A DNA stretch of 7,206 nt from Pseudomonadota bacterium (GCA_023392205.1 JAEVZN010000361.1:1-7206), one strand, 5' to 3'; counted from the first letter of the stretch, positions 1 to 5,533 are shown. The notes: generated by a model from the letters alone, not told the origin. A program made the numbers and translations.

Positions 1-654
1 GGTCTGCGCGCCGTAGCCCCAGGTATTGGCAACGCCGGCCACCGTGGTGGAGTGGCAGATGCGCGCCTGATGGTCGACATTGTTGGTGCCCCAGAAGGCC
101 GCGAATTTACGGTTCAGATAGGCGCCTTCGTTGGAGAATTTCGCCGAGCCCAGCCAATAGACCGAATCCGGACCGGACTTGCCGCGGATCTCCGTCAGCT
201 TGTCGCCGATTTCGTTGATGGCGGCATCCCAAGAGATGCGCTGCCATTGTCCGTTGACCAGCTTCATCGGGTATTTCAGCCGGCGGTCGCCATGCACCAG
301 CTCGCGCACCGATGCACCCTTGGCGCAATGCGAGCCTCGATTGATGGGCGAATCCCAGCCCGGCTCCTGTCCGGTCCACACGCCGTTCTGCACTTCGGCG
401 ATGACGGTGCAGCCGACCGAGCAATGCGTGCAGATATTCTTGCGGATGGTGACCTGCGCGCCCGGCTGTGCCGGTGCGGCTTCCGCTTTGCGCATGCCGG
501 CGAGCGGCAAGGCGCCGACGGCGGCGAGGCTGCCTGCGGCAAGCCCGGAGCGGCGCAGGAAGGTGCGGCGGTCGATGCCGCCGGTGGATTGAGATGCCAG
601 CGCCTGGGCCAGATGGCCGCGGCGCTTGTCGCGTTCTGCTCTCCTGATCAGCAC
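1..654 (-). CDS. fdhA: Formate dehydrogenase catalytic (alpha) subunit, N-terminal 218 residues; gene runs off the left edge
   Basis: This is the molybdenum or tungsten bis-MGD subunit that oxidises formate to CO2 and passes electrons to Fe-S subunits. Only the N-terminal part is in the window. A Tat signal is visible (twin Arg 29-30 in DRRTFLRRSG, then an Ala/Gly/Leu-rich stretch to about residue 60), so the enzyme is exported. The N-terminal 4Fe-4S site is C75-x2-C78-x3-C82-x27-C110, followed by the conserved Lys112 of the CAKG segment. RICHSTTVAG places Cys200-His201 where E. coli FdnG has selenocysteine-His; the codon is TGC, so this is a Cys-type FDH. I chose the GTG start at 654 because an AGGGAGG Shine-Dalgarno lies 7 nt upstream and it sits 13 nt after the preceding stop; no other start would keep the Tat signal. 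The subunit choice is firm. Whether the rest of the gene is intact, and whether fdhB, fdhC or fdhD follow, cannot be seen. Confidence 0.95.
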   Translation of the reverse strand, partial: MLIRRAERDKRRGHLAQALASQSTGGIDRRTFLRRSGLAAGSLAAVGALPLAGMRKAEAAPAQPGAQVTIRKNICTHCSVGCTVIAEVQNGVWTGQEPGWDSPINRGSHCAKGASVRELVHGDRRLKYPMKLVNGQWQRISWDAAINEIGDKLTEIRGKSGPDSVYWLGSAKFSNEGAYLNRKFAAFWGTNNVDHQARICHSTTVAGVANTWGYGAQT

Positions 655-661
655 GGCTCTG

Positions 662-668
662 CCTCCCT
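662..668 (-). promoter_or_regulatory. Ribosome binding site of fdhA
   Basis: The minus strand reads AGGGAGG ending 7 nt before the GTG at 654. It overlaps the TAA stop of the upstream Tat-protein gene by one base. This strong site decides the GTG start and suggests the two genes are translated from one message. Confidence 0.7.
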
Positions 669-898
669 TATTTCTTCGCCGGGTAACGATTGACCCGGTA
701 GAATGTCTGGACGTCGGCGGAATTGCCCTGATAGCGGGCCCTTCGCTTTTCGTCGGCGGTCTCGCTGTCGGCACGCGCCGCACTTGCCATCGGCGCCGCT
801 GCGGTGACCGCAACGCCGGCGCCGGCTCCCAGCGCACGCAAGAAATCACGGCGGCCGACGGCAGCGTTCTGCTCCCGTGACTTGTCCTTGTCTGTCAT
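668..898 (-). CDS. Small Tat-targeted protein of formate dehydrogenase regions (76 aa)
   Basis: This small protein has a twin-arginine signal: Arg16-Arg17 in VGRRDFLRAL, then a Gly/Ala/Val-rich stretch and an Ala-x-Ala type end near residues 38-43 (ASAARA). About 33 residues remain after cleavage, charged at first (ETADEKRRARYQG) and ending FYRVNRYPAKK. Length and layout match the family I know as 'formate dehydrogenase region TAT target' (TIGR02811), found next to fdh genes; its role is unknown. It could be a tiny exported partner of FdhA or help the enzyme's Tat export; both are inference. The ATG at 898 follows an excellent Shine-Dalgarno (904-913). A longer open frame starting at 1207 is rejected because it would run through the TorD gene. 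It lies 37 nt after the TorD stop and 13 nt before fdhA, so it is cotranscribed with both. Confidence 0.9.
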   Translation of the reverse strand: MTDKDKSREQNAAVGRRDFLRALGAGAGVAVTAAAPMASAARADSETADEKRRARYQGNSADVQTFYRVNRYPAKK

Positions 899-939
899 TG
901 CCGTCTCCTCCTTCGATGTCTCAAGACCCGCGCCGTCAT
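895..939 (-). other. Possible 14-codon coupling mini-ORF between HTH-TorD and the small Tat gene
   Basis: An ATG at 939 overlaps the TorD stop by 4 nt (ATGA), and its own TGA at 897-895 overlaps the ATG of the Tat gene by 2 nt in another ATGA. The peptide would be MTARVLRHRRRRRQ. The arginine run is mostly the downstream Shine-Dalgarno read as codons, so the peptide itself is probably meaningless. The ORF may only carry ribosomes across the gap. It has no Shine-Dalgarno of its own. Confidence 0.15.
904..913 (-). promoter_or_regulatory. Strong ribosome binding site of the small Tat protein gene
   Basis: The minus strand reads AAGGAGGAGA five nt upstream of the ATG at 898. It is a near-perfect anti-16S complement and fixes the short 76-residue start. 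Confidence 0.75.
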
Positions 940-1712
940 GACGGAAGCGCAAAGGCCTCGCTTTCGATCTCGATGAACACGCGCCCCGCCGTTCCCACCT
1001 TGCGGTAAAAGTCCGCTTCCTCCGCGTTCTCCAGATCGGTGAAGAAACGTCCGATCCAGGGCGCAAGATGGTTGTCGAAGATGCGTTTGTCGGTCCCCGG
1101 CGCGGCCGGGAAACGTCCGCCGGCAAGGCCGGCCATGATTTCGCAAAGCAATGCGGCGTTGTCTTCGGGCTCCGGATTGCCGTCGCTGCGCGCAATGCCG
1201 AGTGCATTCAGATCGTCGCGCAGCCGCGCCAGCGGGCGCTCATGCAGGAAGCCGGTCAGATAATAAGAGCCATAGGGCAACAGCTCGCCGCGGCCGACGC
1301 CGATAAACAGATTGAAGAATTCGCGCTCGACACGTTCCGGATTTGCTGCGCTCGCGGCTTCCGCCAATGCGACATGCGCCAGTCCAAGCGGAGAGGAATC
1401 GCCGCGCAATTGCGAAAGCTTTTTCAGAAATTCAGCGCTTGGCGCGCGCGCGAGCAGAACTGCCAGCAACCCGTATTCCTGCGCGCGGGCGAGATCGATC
1501 TCATCGACGGCCTTGTCGTCCGCAACATCGCCGAAAAGGTCGGGACGGAGCACGGCGCGGTTGACATTCGTGGCCTGCTCGACGGCAGCAACGCGCTCCG
1601 CCGGGACACGGTCCCAGTTTGAAACGGAAGGCTGCGATATTCCGATGCGTCTGGCGAGTTCACTAACACCGCCGGCAGCACGGATCGCTTCATCGAGGCC
1701 GGGGTCGCGCAT
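936..1712 (-). CDS. YdaS/Cro-like HTH fused to a TorD-family chaperone (258 aa)
   Basis: Two domains are visible. Residues 5-60 resemble YdaS/Cro-type DNA-binding domains: LDEAIRAAGGVSELARRIGI, then SQPSVSNW as the turn and recognition helix, then VPAERVAAVEQATNVNRAVLRPDLF. Residues from about 73 to 258 are TorD/DmsD-like: an all-helical region with the hallmark GELLPYGSYYLTGFL (142-156), EPEDNAALLCEIMAGL (181-196) and HLAPWIGRFFTDLE (215-228). TorD proteins bind Tat signal peptides and immature molybdoenzymes in the cytoplasm, so FdhA, and perhaps the small Tat protein, are the expected clients. The HTH half suggests a second job as transcription factor (inference). I chose the ATG at 1712 because homologous HTH domains begin near there. 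GTG codons at 1730 and 1748 are in frame; the latter abuts the operator dyad and leaves no room for a leader. None of the three has a good Shine-Dalgarno, so the exact start is uncertain. It heads the operon containing fdhA. Confidence 0.9.
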   Translation of the reverse strand: MRDPGLDEAIRAAGGVSELARRIGISQPSVSNWDRVPAERVAAVEQATNVNRAVLRPDLFGDVADDKAVDEIDLARAQEYGLLAVLLARAPSAEFLKKLSQLRGDSSPLGLAHVALAEAASAANPERVEREFFNLFIGVGRGELLPYGSYYLTGFLHERPLARLRDDLNALGIARSDGNPEPEDNAALLCEIMAGLAGGRFPAAPGTDKRIFDNHLAPWIGRFFTDLENAEEADFYRKVGTAGRVFIEIESEAFALPS

Positions 1713-1748
1713 TGTCGGAGCCGAACTCACTGCTCTAAAAAGTTGCAC

Positions 1749-1772
1749 TGAACGCCACTTAAGAGGCGTTCA
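1749..1772. promoter_or_regulatory. 24-nt near-perfect inverted repeat, candidate operator
   Basis: Half-sites TGAACGCC (1749-1756) and GGCGTTCA (1765-1772) are exact reverse complements. The inner eight bases ACTTAAGA are also palindromic except for one A/A pair, so 11 of 12 positions pair. It lies between the predicted -10 and the HTH-TorD gene and covers the expected transcription start, which suits a repressor site. The HTH domain encoded just downstream is the obvious candidate ligand (inference). As an alternative, the minus-strand RNA could fold this into a hairpin followed after 7 nt by five U residues, a weak terminator for the upstream operon. Confidence 0.7.
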
Positions 1773-1774
1773 AA

Positions 1775-1804
1775 ACAATACGCAGGTAGTTTGGAATGGG
1801 TCAA
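1775..1804 (-). promoter_or_regulatory. Predicted sigma-70-type promoter for the HTH-TorD / Tat protein / fdhA operon
   Basis: On the minus strand TTGACC (1804-1799, five of six matches to the -35 consensus) and TATTGT (1780-1775, four of six matches to -10) are separated by 18 nt. Transcription would start near 1768, inside the inverted repeat, leaving a leader of about 55 nt before the ATG at 1712. A lone AAACGCC (1827-1833), resembling the dyad half-site, lies upstream of the -35. The match is by eye only. Confidence 0.5.
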
Positions 1805-1846
1805 TAGTCCGAAGCTATAAGCGTACAAACGCCGCACTAATTCTCT

Positions 1847-2605
1847 TCATTTCGGCAGTGCACCACCATGCAAGCGCTTGCGCGGACTTGCATCAAGCCC
1901 ATCTTCCTGCGCATGTTGCGTTGCAGCATTTTCAACCGAAACTGGCAGTGCCGTTGCAGAGGCTTCTGATGCCGCGAGGATGGGCGCTGCATCCTCGCCA
2001 TAAGATTTTGCCTCTTCCGCAGGCAAATCGATCTGCAATCGCAATGCTGCGTCTTCGACTTGCGGCTCATAGGGAGTGGCACCGGGCTCACCCGCTTTGG
2101 CGACTGTTTCATCGGCAGCGCGCTCGTCCGGATCGGGTGATTCCAGGTGCTGAAAGATCTGCGCGACCATCTTCTTCGCCGCGGCCGGATCGAGCGTCCC
2201 GAAACCGGGCATCGAATCGGGCGCGGTGAAGTCCCAGGAATTCTCCGACAGACCGATATAGTCGCGGATAGCAGGGTCTGCCGCCCATGCGCGCCGCAAT
2301 GCAGCACGTTTCAAAGTCGCGGGCACTCCAGCCTGCAAGAACAGGCGGATGTCGGTTTGCGGCCCGATGGAGTCGATGGAGGGAAGTTTCGACAGATCGG
2401 ACGGGGCGACGTTTTCCGGCCGTGGCGATGCCCCGTCGAGCGGAGGCCGTGCGTCGGCCGGCAAGTCCGCACCATCCTGTGTGGATTGCAACTCCACAGA
2501 ACCGGCCGCATCCGGTCTTTGATCTCCGGATGCAGATTCCTTGTCCTCCAGCGCCGCGCGTTTGCGGCGCGACCATCGGCTCAGGAAATTATCGTCATCA
2601 CTCAT
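1847..2605 (-). CDS. DUF3306 family protein (252 aa)
   Basis: The recognisable core is at residues 74-136: LPSIDSIGPQTDIRLFLQAG, then VPATLKRAALRRAWAADPAI, RDYIGLSENSWDF and MPGFGTL. The protein opens with SDDDNFLSRWSRRKRAA and ends with an RKRLHGGALPK-type tail; all three traits fit DUF3306. Residues 20-73 and 155-240 are acidic, Ala/Pro-rich and probably disordered. There is no signal peptide, membrane segment or cysteine cluster. Function is unknown; the family occurs beside formate dehydrogenase genes, usually after DUF3305. I set the start at the ATG at 2605, which overlaps the DUF3305 stop by 8 nt (ATGAGTGA) and has GGAG 7 nt upstream. The frame is open back to 3097, but that extension is a shadow of DUF3305. 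It is the last gene of the five-gene operon. Confidence 0.88.
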   Translation of the reverse strand: MSDDDNFLSRWSRRKRAALEDKESASGDQRPDAAGSVELQSTQDGADLPADARPPLDGASPRPENVAPSDLSKLPSIDSIGPQTDIRLFLQAGVPATLKRAALRRAWAADPAIRDYIGLSENSWDFTAPDSMPGFGTLDPAAAKKMVAQIFQHLESPDPDERAADETVAKAGEPGATPYEPQVEDAALRLQIDLPAEEAKSYGEDAAPILAASEASATALPVSVENAATQHAQEDGLDASPRKRLHGGALPK

Positions 2606-3107
2606 CCCGGTGCTCCGGTCCGCGCGGAACTCGCCGCGCCAGGGCATTCGGGTCGGCGCGGTCGCGCTTGCGCTTGAAGAATGTCTGCGTGACGTAATGC
2701 TCCTCCACGAATTGTACCACGGCATCGTGGACGATCTCGGGCATGGGAACCGAATCGACCAGATACACACCCGCCGCAGCATAGGCTTCGCCTTCGCTCG
2801 GATCGGCCGTGACCCTGAGCAGCGCATAGGGCGGATCGGACTCGGTCGGTTCCAGCACCACCCAGAGCCGGCCATCGCCGAGAAGATTTTCGCGATAGCT
2901 CCCGGCATCGCCGCGGTGCAATTCGATGGCGGCGCTCCCGGCATAGAAGGACGCGCGCTCATCGTCTCCCGACAGACGGGTCCAGGGGAGTGCATCCGGC
3001 AAGCCGACCAGCACGGATTGCGGTTGCCAGACGAAATCGATCCAGGGGCTTTGTGCCTTGATTCGCTCGATTGTGATGCCGACCGGGATCTGGACAAGCG
3101 CTGCCAT
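2598..3107 (-). CDS. DUF3305 family protein (169 aa)
   Basis: The sequence begins VQIPVGITIERIKAQSPWID with VWQPQSVLVGLPDA following, and carries FYAGSAAIELHRGDAGSYREN (about 54-74) and LWVVLEPTESDPPYALLRVTADPSEGE split across 81-107. This pattern, together with the following DUF3306 gene, identifies DUF3305. The C terminus is basic and polar (FKRKRDRADPNALARR), and no cysteines or membrane segments are present, so it is probably a soluble cytoplasmic protein without its own metal cluster. Function is unknown. Its ATG at 3107 shares one base with the upstream stop (TGATG), a classic coupling arrangement, and its own stop lies inside the start region of DUF3306. The pair is therefore likely made in similar amounts and may act as a complex (inference). 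Confidence 0.88.
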   Translation of the reverse strand: MAALVQIPVGITIERIKAQSPWIDFVWQPQSVLVGLPDALPWTRLSGDDERASFYAGSAAIELHRGDAGSYRENLLGDGRLWVVLEPTESDPPYALLRVTADPSEGEAYAAAGVYLVDSVPMPEIVHDAVVQFVEEHYVTQTFFKRKRDRADPNALARRVPRGPEHRDE

Positions 3108-4114
3108 CAGCCCACCGCTTCAAGATGCCGTATCGGAAGTCCGGCAATGACGTTTTGTGGTTTCATGCGGATGATCTTGTCGGGTGACATGGCGAGGATG
3201 AGATAGACAGGGTCCTGTCCGACCTTGTCTATGACCATCTGCGGATCGTCGAAGGTGAGCTGGAACAATCCGATCACACGCCCGCGTGTGGTGTCATCGA
3301 TCTCTTCGCCCTTCCACAAGGCGTCGCCGATTTTCGTGCCGTCGGCGTCGAGACCGGCATACCAGACGAAATTCACATCGCGCATTTCCGTTAGCGGCAT
3401 GATGGAGACGCCGACGCCGAGAAGATGCCCGATCCAGCGGCGCAACGCCTCTGCCAGTCCTTCGAGCCCGCGCCGTCCGGCTGTGAGGTCGAGCGCATTG
3501 TGAAACAGGTCGCTGTGCTCGAAATAGTGATCGGCATTGTCGTCGGTCAGGACGTCGATATCCGCCCGTGCGGGAATGCCCAGCATCGAGACCAGCGGCG
3601 AGGCAGGCGTGCCGCCGCTGCCGCTGATGGTCTCTTCGTCGGCGGCGATCAGCGAGCCGTCATGCAGGGTCACGCGCTGCGGCCGGAAGAAGAGTTCCCC
3701 GGCGCGCAGGACATAGGCGTCTTCGCAGCCGTCCAGCGCGTTGCGCAAAATGACATGGACAAGCTGGTTCACGAAGATCGGCGGGATGCCGCCTCCGCCA
3801 TGCCGCACCAGATCGAGATAGGCCGCTTCCAGCGTCGCATGCCGCAGCAGATGATCCCGGAACGCCAGCATGAAGCCCCAGTTTTCGCGTGCATCCGCAT
3901 CGGCGATCGCTGCGATGTCGTCACGGCTGACGTCGCGTCGCGGCTGCGCCATCAGGGCGCCGTAGAGCGTTTGCTCGACAATGCAGGCATCTGCGGGCGG
4001 CTTGAGTTCCGGCCGCGCGAGATAGACCTTCAGGAAGTCATCGGTCACAACCAGCCCGCCGGACTGATCCCGGTCGAGCAGATGGTGGCCACAGGCAATC
4101 CAGAAATCCTTCAC
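3107..4114 (-). CDS. DUF6352 family protein (335 aa)
   Basis: I recognise this as the uncharacterised family annotated DUF6352 in FDH-associated clusters, from its opening FWIACGHHLLDRDQSGGLVV and TDDFLKVYLARPELKPP, and from the neighbourhood. The start region holds Cys8, His10 and His11, which could bind a metal (speculation). The middle (about 72-128) is helical, with NWGFMLAFRDHLL and IPPIFVNQLVHVILRNAL. The region around 138-165 (AGELFFRPQRVTLHDGSL) looks like beta strands. There is no signal peptide or membrane helix. The start is GTG at 4114, overlapping the upstream stop by 4 nt (GTGA), with GGGAGA 6 nt before it. Its stop shares one base with the DUF3305 ATG. Function is unknown; tight coupling to FDH-linked DUF genes points to an accessory role in enzyme assembly or electron transfer, which is inference. 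Confidence 0.8.
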   Translation of the reverse strand: MKDFWIACGHHLLDRDQSGGLVVTDDFLKVYLARPELKPPADACIVEQTLYGALMAQPRRDVSRDDIAAIADADARENWGFMLAFRDHLLRHATLEAAYLDLVRHGGGGIPPIFVNQLVHVILRNALDGCEDAYVLRAGELFFRPQRVTLHDGSLIAADEETISGSGGTPASPLVSMLGIPARADIDVLTDDNADHYFEHSDLFHNALDLTAGRRGLEGLAEALRRWIGHLLGVGVSIMPLTEMRDVNFVWYAGLDADGTKIGDALWKGEEIDDTTRGRVIGLFQLTFDDPQMVIDKVGQDPVYLILAMSPDKIIRMKPQNVIAGLPIRHLEAVG

Positions 4115-4656
4115 GTCCGGTCTCCCTGCGCGAGATTCATCAGGTCGACGGTCTCGCCCGCATCCTCCTGCTCCCCGTCATCGCTATCCAGAAAGGTGAA
4201 GGCCCGGAAGGCCTTGCGGTCTGCTTTCGGCTTGAGGCTGCGGAAGGTTTCGCGGAGACCGCCCGCATCGAACCTCCGATGCATCGCAATCAGCGTATCG
4301 ATATCGTGCGGTTCGCAGAGCGAGGCGGCGAATTCCACCTCCTCACTGGCCGCAGCTTCGGCGACTTGCAGATTTGGCGCGCCAAGCCTGTCGCGCAACT
4401 GAATGGCCAGTTCGCGGATTGCCTGCGCGCGTGCGTCCTCGGTCGCCTCCACGATCTGCACCAGCGTCGAAAATCCGAAAGATGCCACGCCGAGAAAGCC
4501 GGCGCGGAACGCGCTGCGCGCCTTGCCCTGCAAGGCGTCCGGGTCGGCGTCGGAAAACAGGAAGGTGCCGGTCACCGCCCATTCTCCAGGTTCGGCGGCG
4601 CTGTCGAAGACGAAGGTATCGGAAGGATCGAGCCGGATGGTCCTGAGAAGCTTCAC
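4111..4656 (-). CDS. DUF6505 family protein (181 aa)
   Basis: This small soluble protein begins KLLRTIRLDPSDTFVFDSAA then EPGEWAVTGTFLFSD, and continues with KARSAFRAGFLGVASFGFST (about 45-64) and a helical REL..QLRDRLGAPNLQVAEAAA segment. The second half has EVEFAASLCEPHDIDTLIAM and ends in an acidic tail. I recognise it as the family annotated DUF6505 in such loci; function is unknown. The phrase GEWAVTGTFLFSD suggests a beta-sheet core. I chose GTG at 4656 because it overlaps the upstream TGA by 4 nt (GTGA) and has GGGAGGG 8 nt upstream. An ATG-started version of this frame reaches back to 5025, but that extension is a shadow of the ligase-like gene. Its own stop overlaps the DUF6352 GTG in the same way. 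Confidence 0.8.
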   Translation of the reverse strand: MKLLRTIRLDPSDTFVFDSAAEPGEWAVTGTFLFSDADPDALQGKARSAFRAGFLGVASFGFSTLVQIVEATEDARAQAIRELAIQLRDRLGAPNLQVAEAAASEEVEFAASLCEPHDIDTLIAMHRRFDAGGLRETFRSLKPKADRKAFRAFTFLDSDDGEQEDAGETVDLMNLAQGDRT

Positions 4657-5408
4657 AGCTTCGGCCCTCCCGTCGCCGGATCGCGCCAGCTTGGCGTGGA
4701 CAAGGCGGGGAGCAAACTGTGCCGCTCGATTTCGGTCTGTCCCATGCGGCGGATGGTGAGATCGCCATTGTCGGCGATATCGCGGCGCAGGCCTTTTTCC
4801 GCCGCGCGATCGAGCCGCTCCAGATAGCTGCGTGTCACCGCGGAAAACCCTTCTGCCTGCCAGGCGTCGAGGGTGGACATCAAGTGCCGGGCAAAGGTTT
4901 CCACGATGCGTTCTGCGGCATTGCCGTCGAACCCTTCGTCTTCCAGCGTGGCGCTGAGCGGAAACAGGCCGGCCTCTCCATCGGCCAGCGAGACCAACCG
5001 GATCATCGCTGCAAAGACGATCCATTCGGGGATTTCATCCTCGCCGGTGTCTTCCGGCCAGGCCAGGCGCCCGCCGCCGACAAGGCCGGCATTCACATGC
5101 AGCGCATCGGGCCAGACGATGGTTACGGCGGTTTCCGGCGGCGCCTGCACCGCAATCGCGTCCGCGAGCGCCGCCATGCAGGCATAGAGCGTGCGGCGCG
5201 CCGTGCGCAGCGTGTCGTCGGGTTCCAGCACCACGGCAAATTCCGCGAGGTCGAAGCGGCCGACCTGAACCAGCGTGCCGGCGCCTTCCGTCGACGCGTT
5301 CGCAGTTGCGAAGGCAAAGGCATCCCCGACCTCCCGCAAGGTGATCAGGCGGAAGGGCGGCGGGAGCAGAATGCCGTCTGCGGTGCGGCTGGTTTCGCGT
5401 GTTCGCAT
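4653..5408 (-). CDS. Biotin/lipoate-protein-ligase-like protein with degenerate active-site motifs (251 aa)
   Basis: The overall pattern follows a BirA/LplA-type ligase fold: GAGTLVQVGRFDLAEFAVVL (42-61) aligns with the GRGRxGR plus strand region, AALADAIAV (79-87) with the helix, and IVWPDALHVNAGLVGGGRL (97-115) with the KWPNDL...GRKLAGIL region. WIVFAAMIRL (129-138) and DAWQAEGFSAVTRSYLERL (181-199) match later elements. Key residues are changed: the glycine/arginine-rich nucleotide loop is replaced by GAGTLVQVGR, the KWPND lysine is Val98, and the catalytic lysine of GRKLAGI has no clear equivalent. It may bind a lipoyl- or biotin-like ligand or a protein partner without ligating (inference). 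Related proteins in FDH clusters are annotated biotin/lipoate-protein ligase family. The ATG at 5408 has no strong Shine-Dalgarno; the frame fits the start of the domain. It is the first gene of the five-gene operon, divergent from the 4Fe-4S gene. Confidence 0.75.
   Translation of the reverse strand: MRTRETSRTADGILLPPPFRLITLREVGDAFAFATANASTEGAGTLVQVGRFDLAEFAVVLEPDDTLRTARRTLYACMAALADAIAVQAPPETAVTIVWPDALHVNAGLVGGGRLAWPEDTGEDEIPEWIVFAAMIRLVSLADGEAGLFPLSATLEDEGFDGNAAERIVETFARHLMSTLDAWQAEGFSAVTRSYLERLDRAAEKGLRRDIADNGDLTIRRMGQTEIERHSLLPALSTPSWRDPATGGPKL
4665..4671 (-). promoter_or_regulatory. Ribosome binding site of the DUF6505 gene
   Basis: The minus strand reads GGGAGGG, 8 nt before the GTG at 4656 and inside the end of the upstream gene. 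It supports the short start over the long open frame and implies translational coupling. Confidence 0.6.
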
Positions 5409-5533
5409 GCCGGTCCAGGTGTGCTACGGGGCCTTACATTGTATCTGGTCCAATTATAACTTTCGGATCGCGGCGTATAGCGCGGCATCTGAAGGCGACC
5501 GAACATTCCGGGGGCGCCGGAAGCGGAGAGAGT
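5409..5533. promoter_or_regulatory. Divergent promoter region between the accessory operon and the 4Fe-4S gene
   Basis: This 125-nt gap must drive transcription both ways. Leftwards, the minus strand carries a perfect TATAAT (5458-5453), though only a poor -35 (GCTATA at a 17-nt spacing); transcription would start near 5446, with a leader of about 38 nt. Rightwards, CTTACA (5433-5438) and TATAAC (5455-5460) are 16 nt apart, which would start transcription near 5467 and leave a leader of about 67 nt. The two -10 elements overlap, so opposing polymerases would compete. No convincing operator dyad is seen; the site does not carry the TGAACGCC dyad found at 1749-1772. Confidence 0.45.

Larger units (their letters stand above)
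1713..1846. other. Intergenic region between the DUF operon and the HTH-TorD operon
   Basis: This 134-nt stretch is visibly richer in A and T than its surroundings. It holds the predicted promoter and dyad described separately. A short GCGT-4nt-ACGC inverted repeat just after the DUF3306 stop has only a 4-bp stem and no T tract, so I see no clear terminator. Read-through from the upstream operon into the fdh operon is possible. Confidence 0.6.

Noticed and set aside
52..693. Plus-strand open frame of 213 codons
   Set aside because: It is the antisense shadow of fdhA, whose Tat signal, cysteine motif and active-site motif are unmistakable on the minus strand.
1713..1748. Longer HTH-TorD start at the GTG at 1748
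   Set aside because: It abuts the dyad, would leave only a leader of about 20 nt with no ribosome site, and adds 12 residues ahead of the usual HTH start. It is not fully excluded.
1804..1818. ATAG-7nt-CTAT inverted repeat
   Set aside because: Four-base arms in an AT-rich stretch are expected by chance.
1312..2229. Plus-strand open frame of 305 codons across the TorD and DUF3306 genes
   Set aside because: It crosses the intergenic promoter region, has no domain resemblance, is low-complexity Arg/Ser/Ala-rich, and opposes two recognised families.
2606..3097. N-terminal extension of the DUF3306 frame back to 3097
   Set aside because: The extension lies entirely over DUF3305 in another frame and has an unnatural Ser/Arg/Pro/Met-rich composition; the ATG at 2605 has a ribosome site and coupling overlap.
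4657..5025. N-terminal extension of the DUF6505 frame back to 5025
   Set aside because: It is an out-of-frame shadow of the ligase-like gene; the GTG at 4656 has a GTGA overlap and a strong ribosome site.
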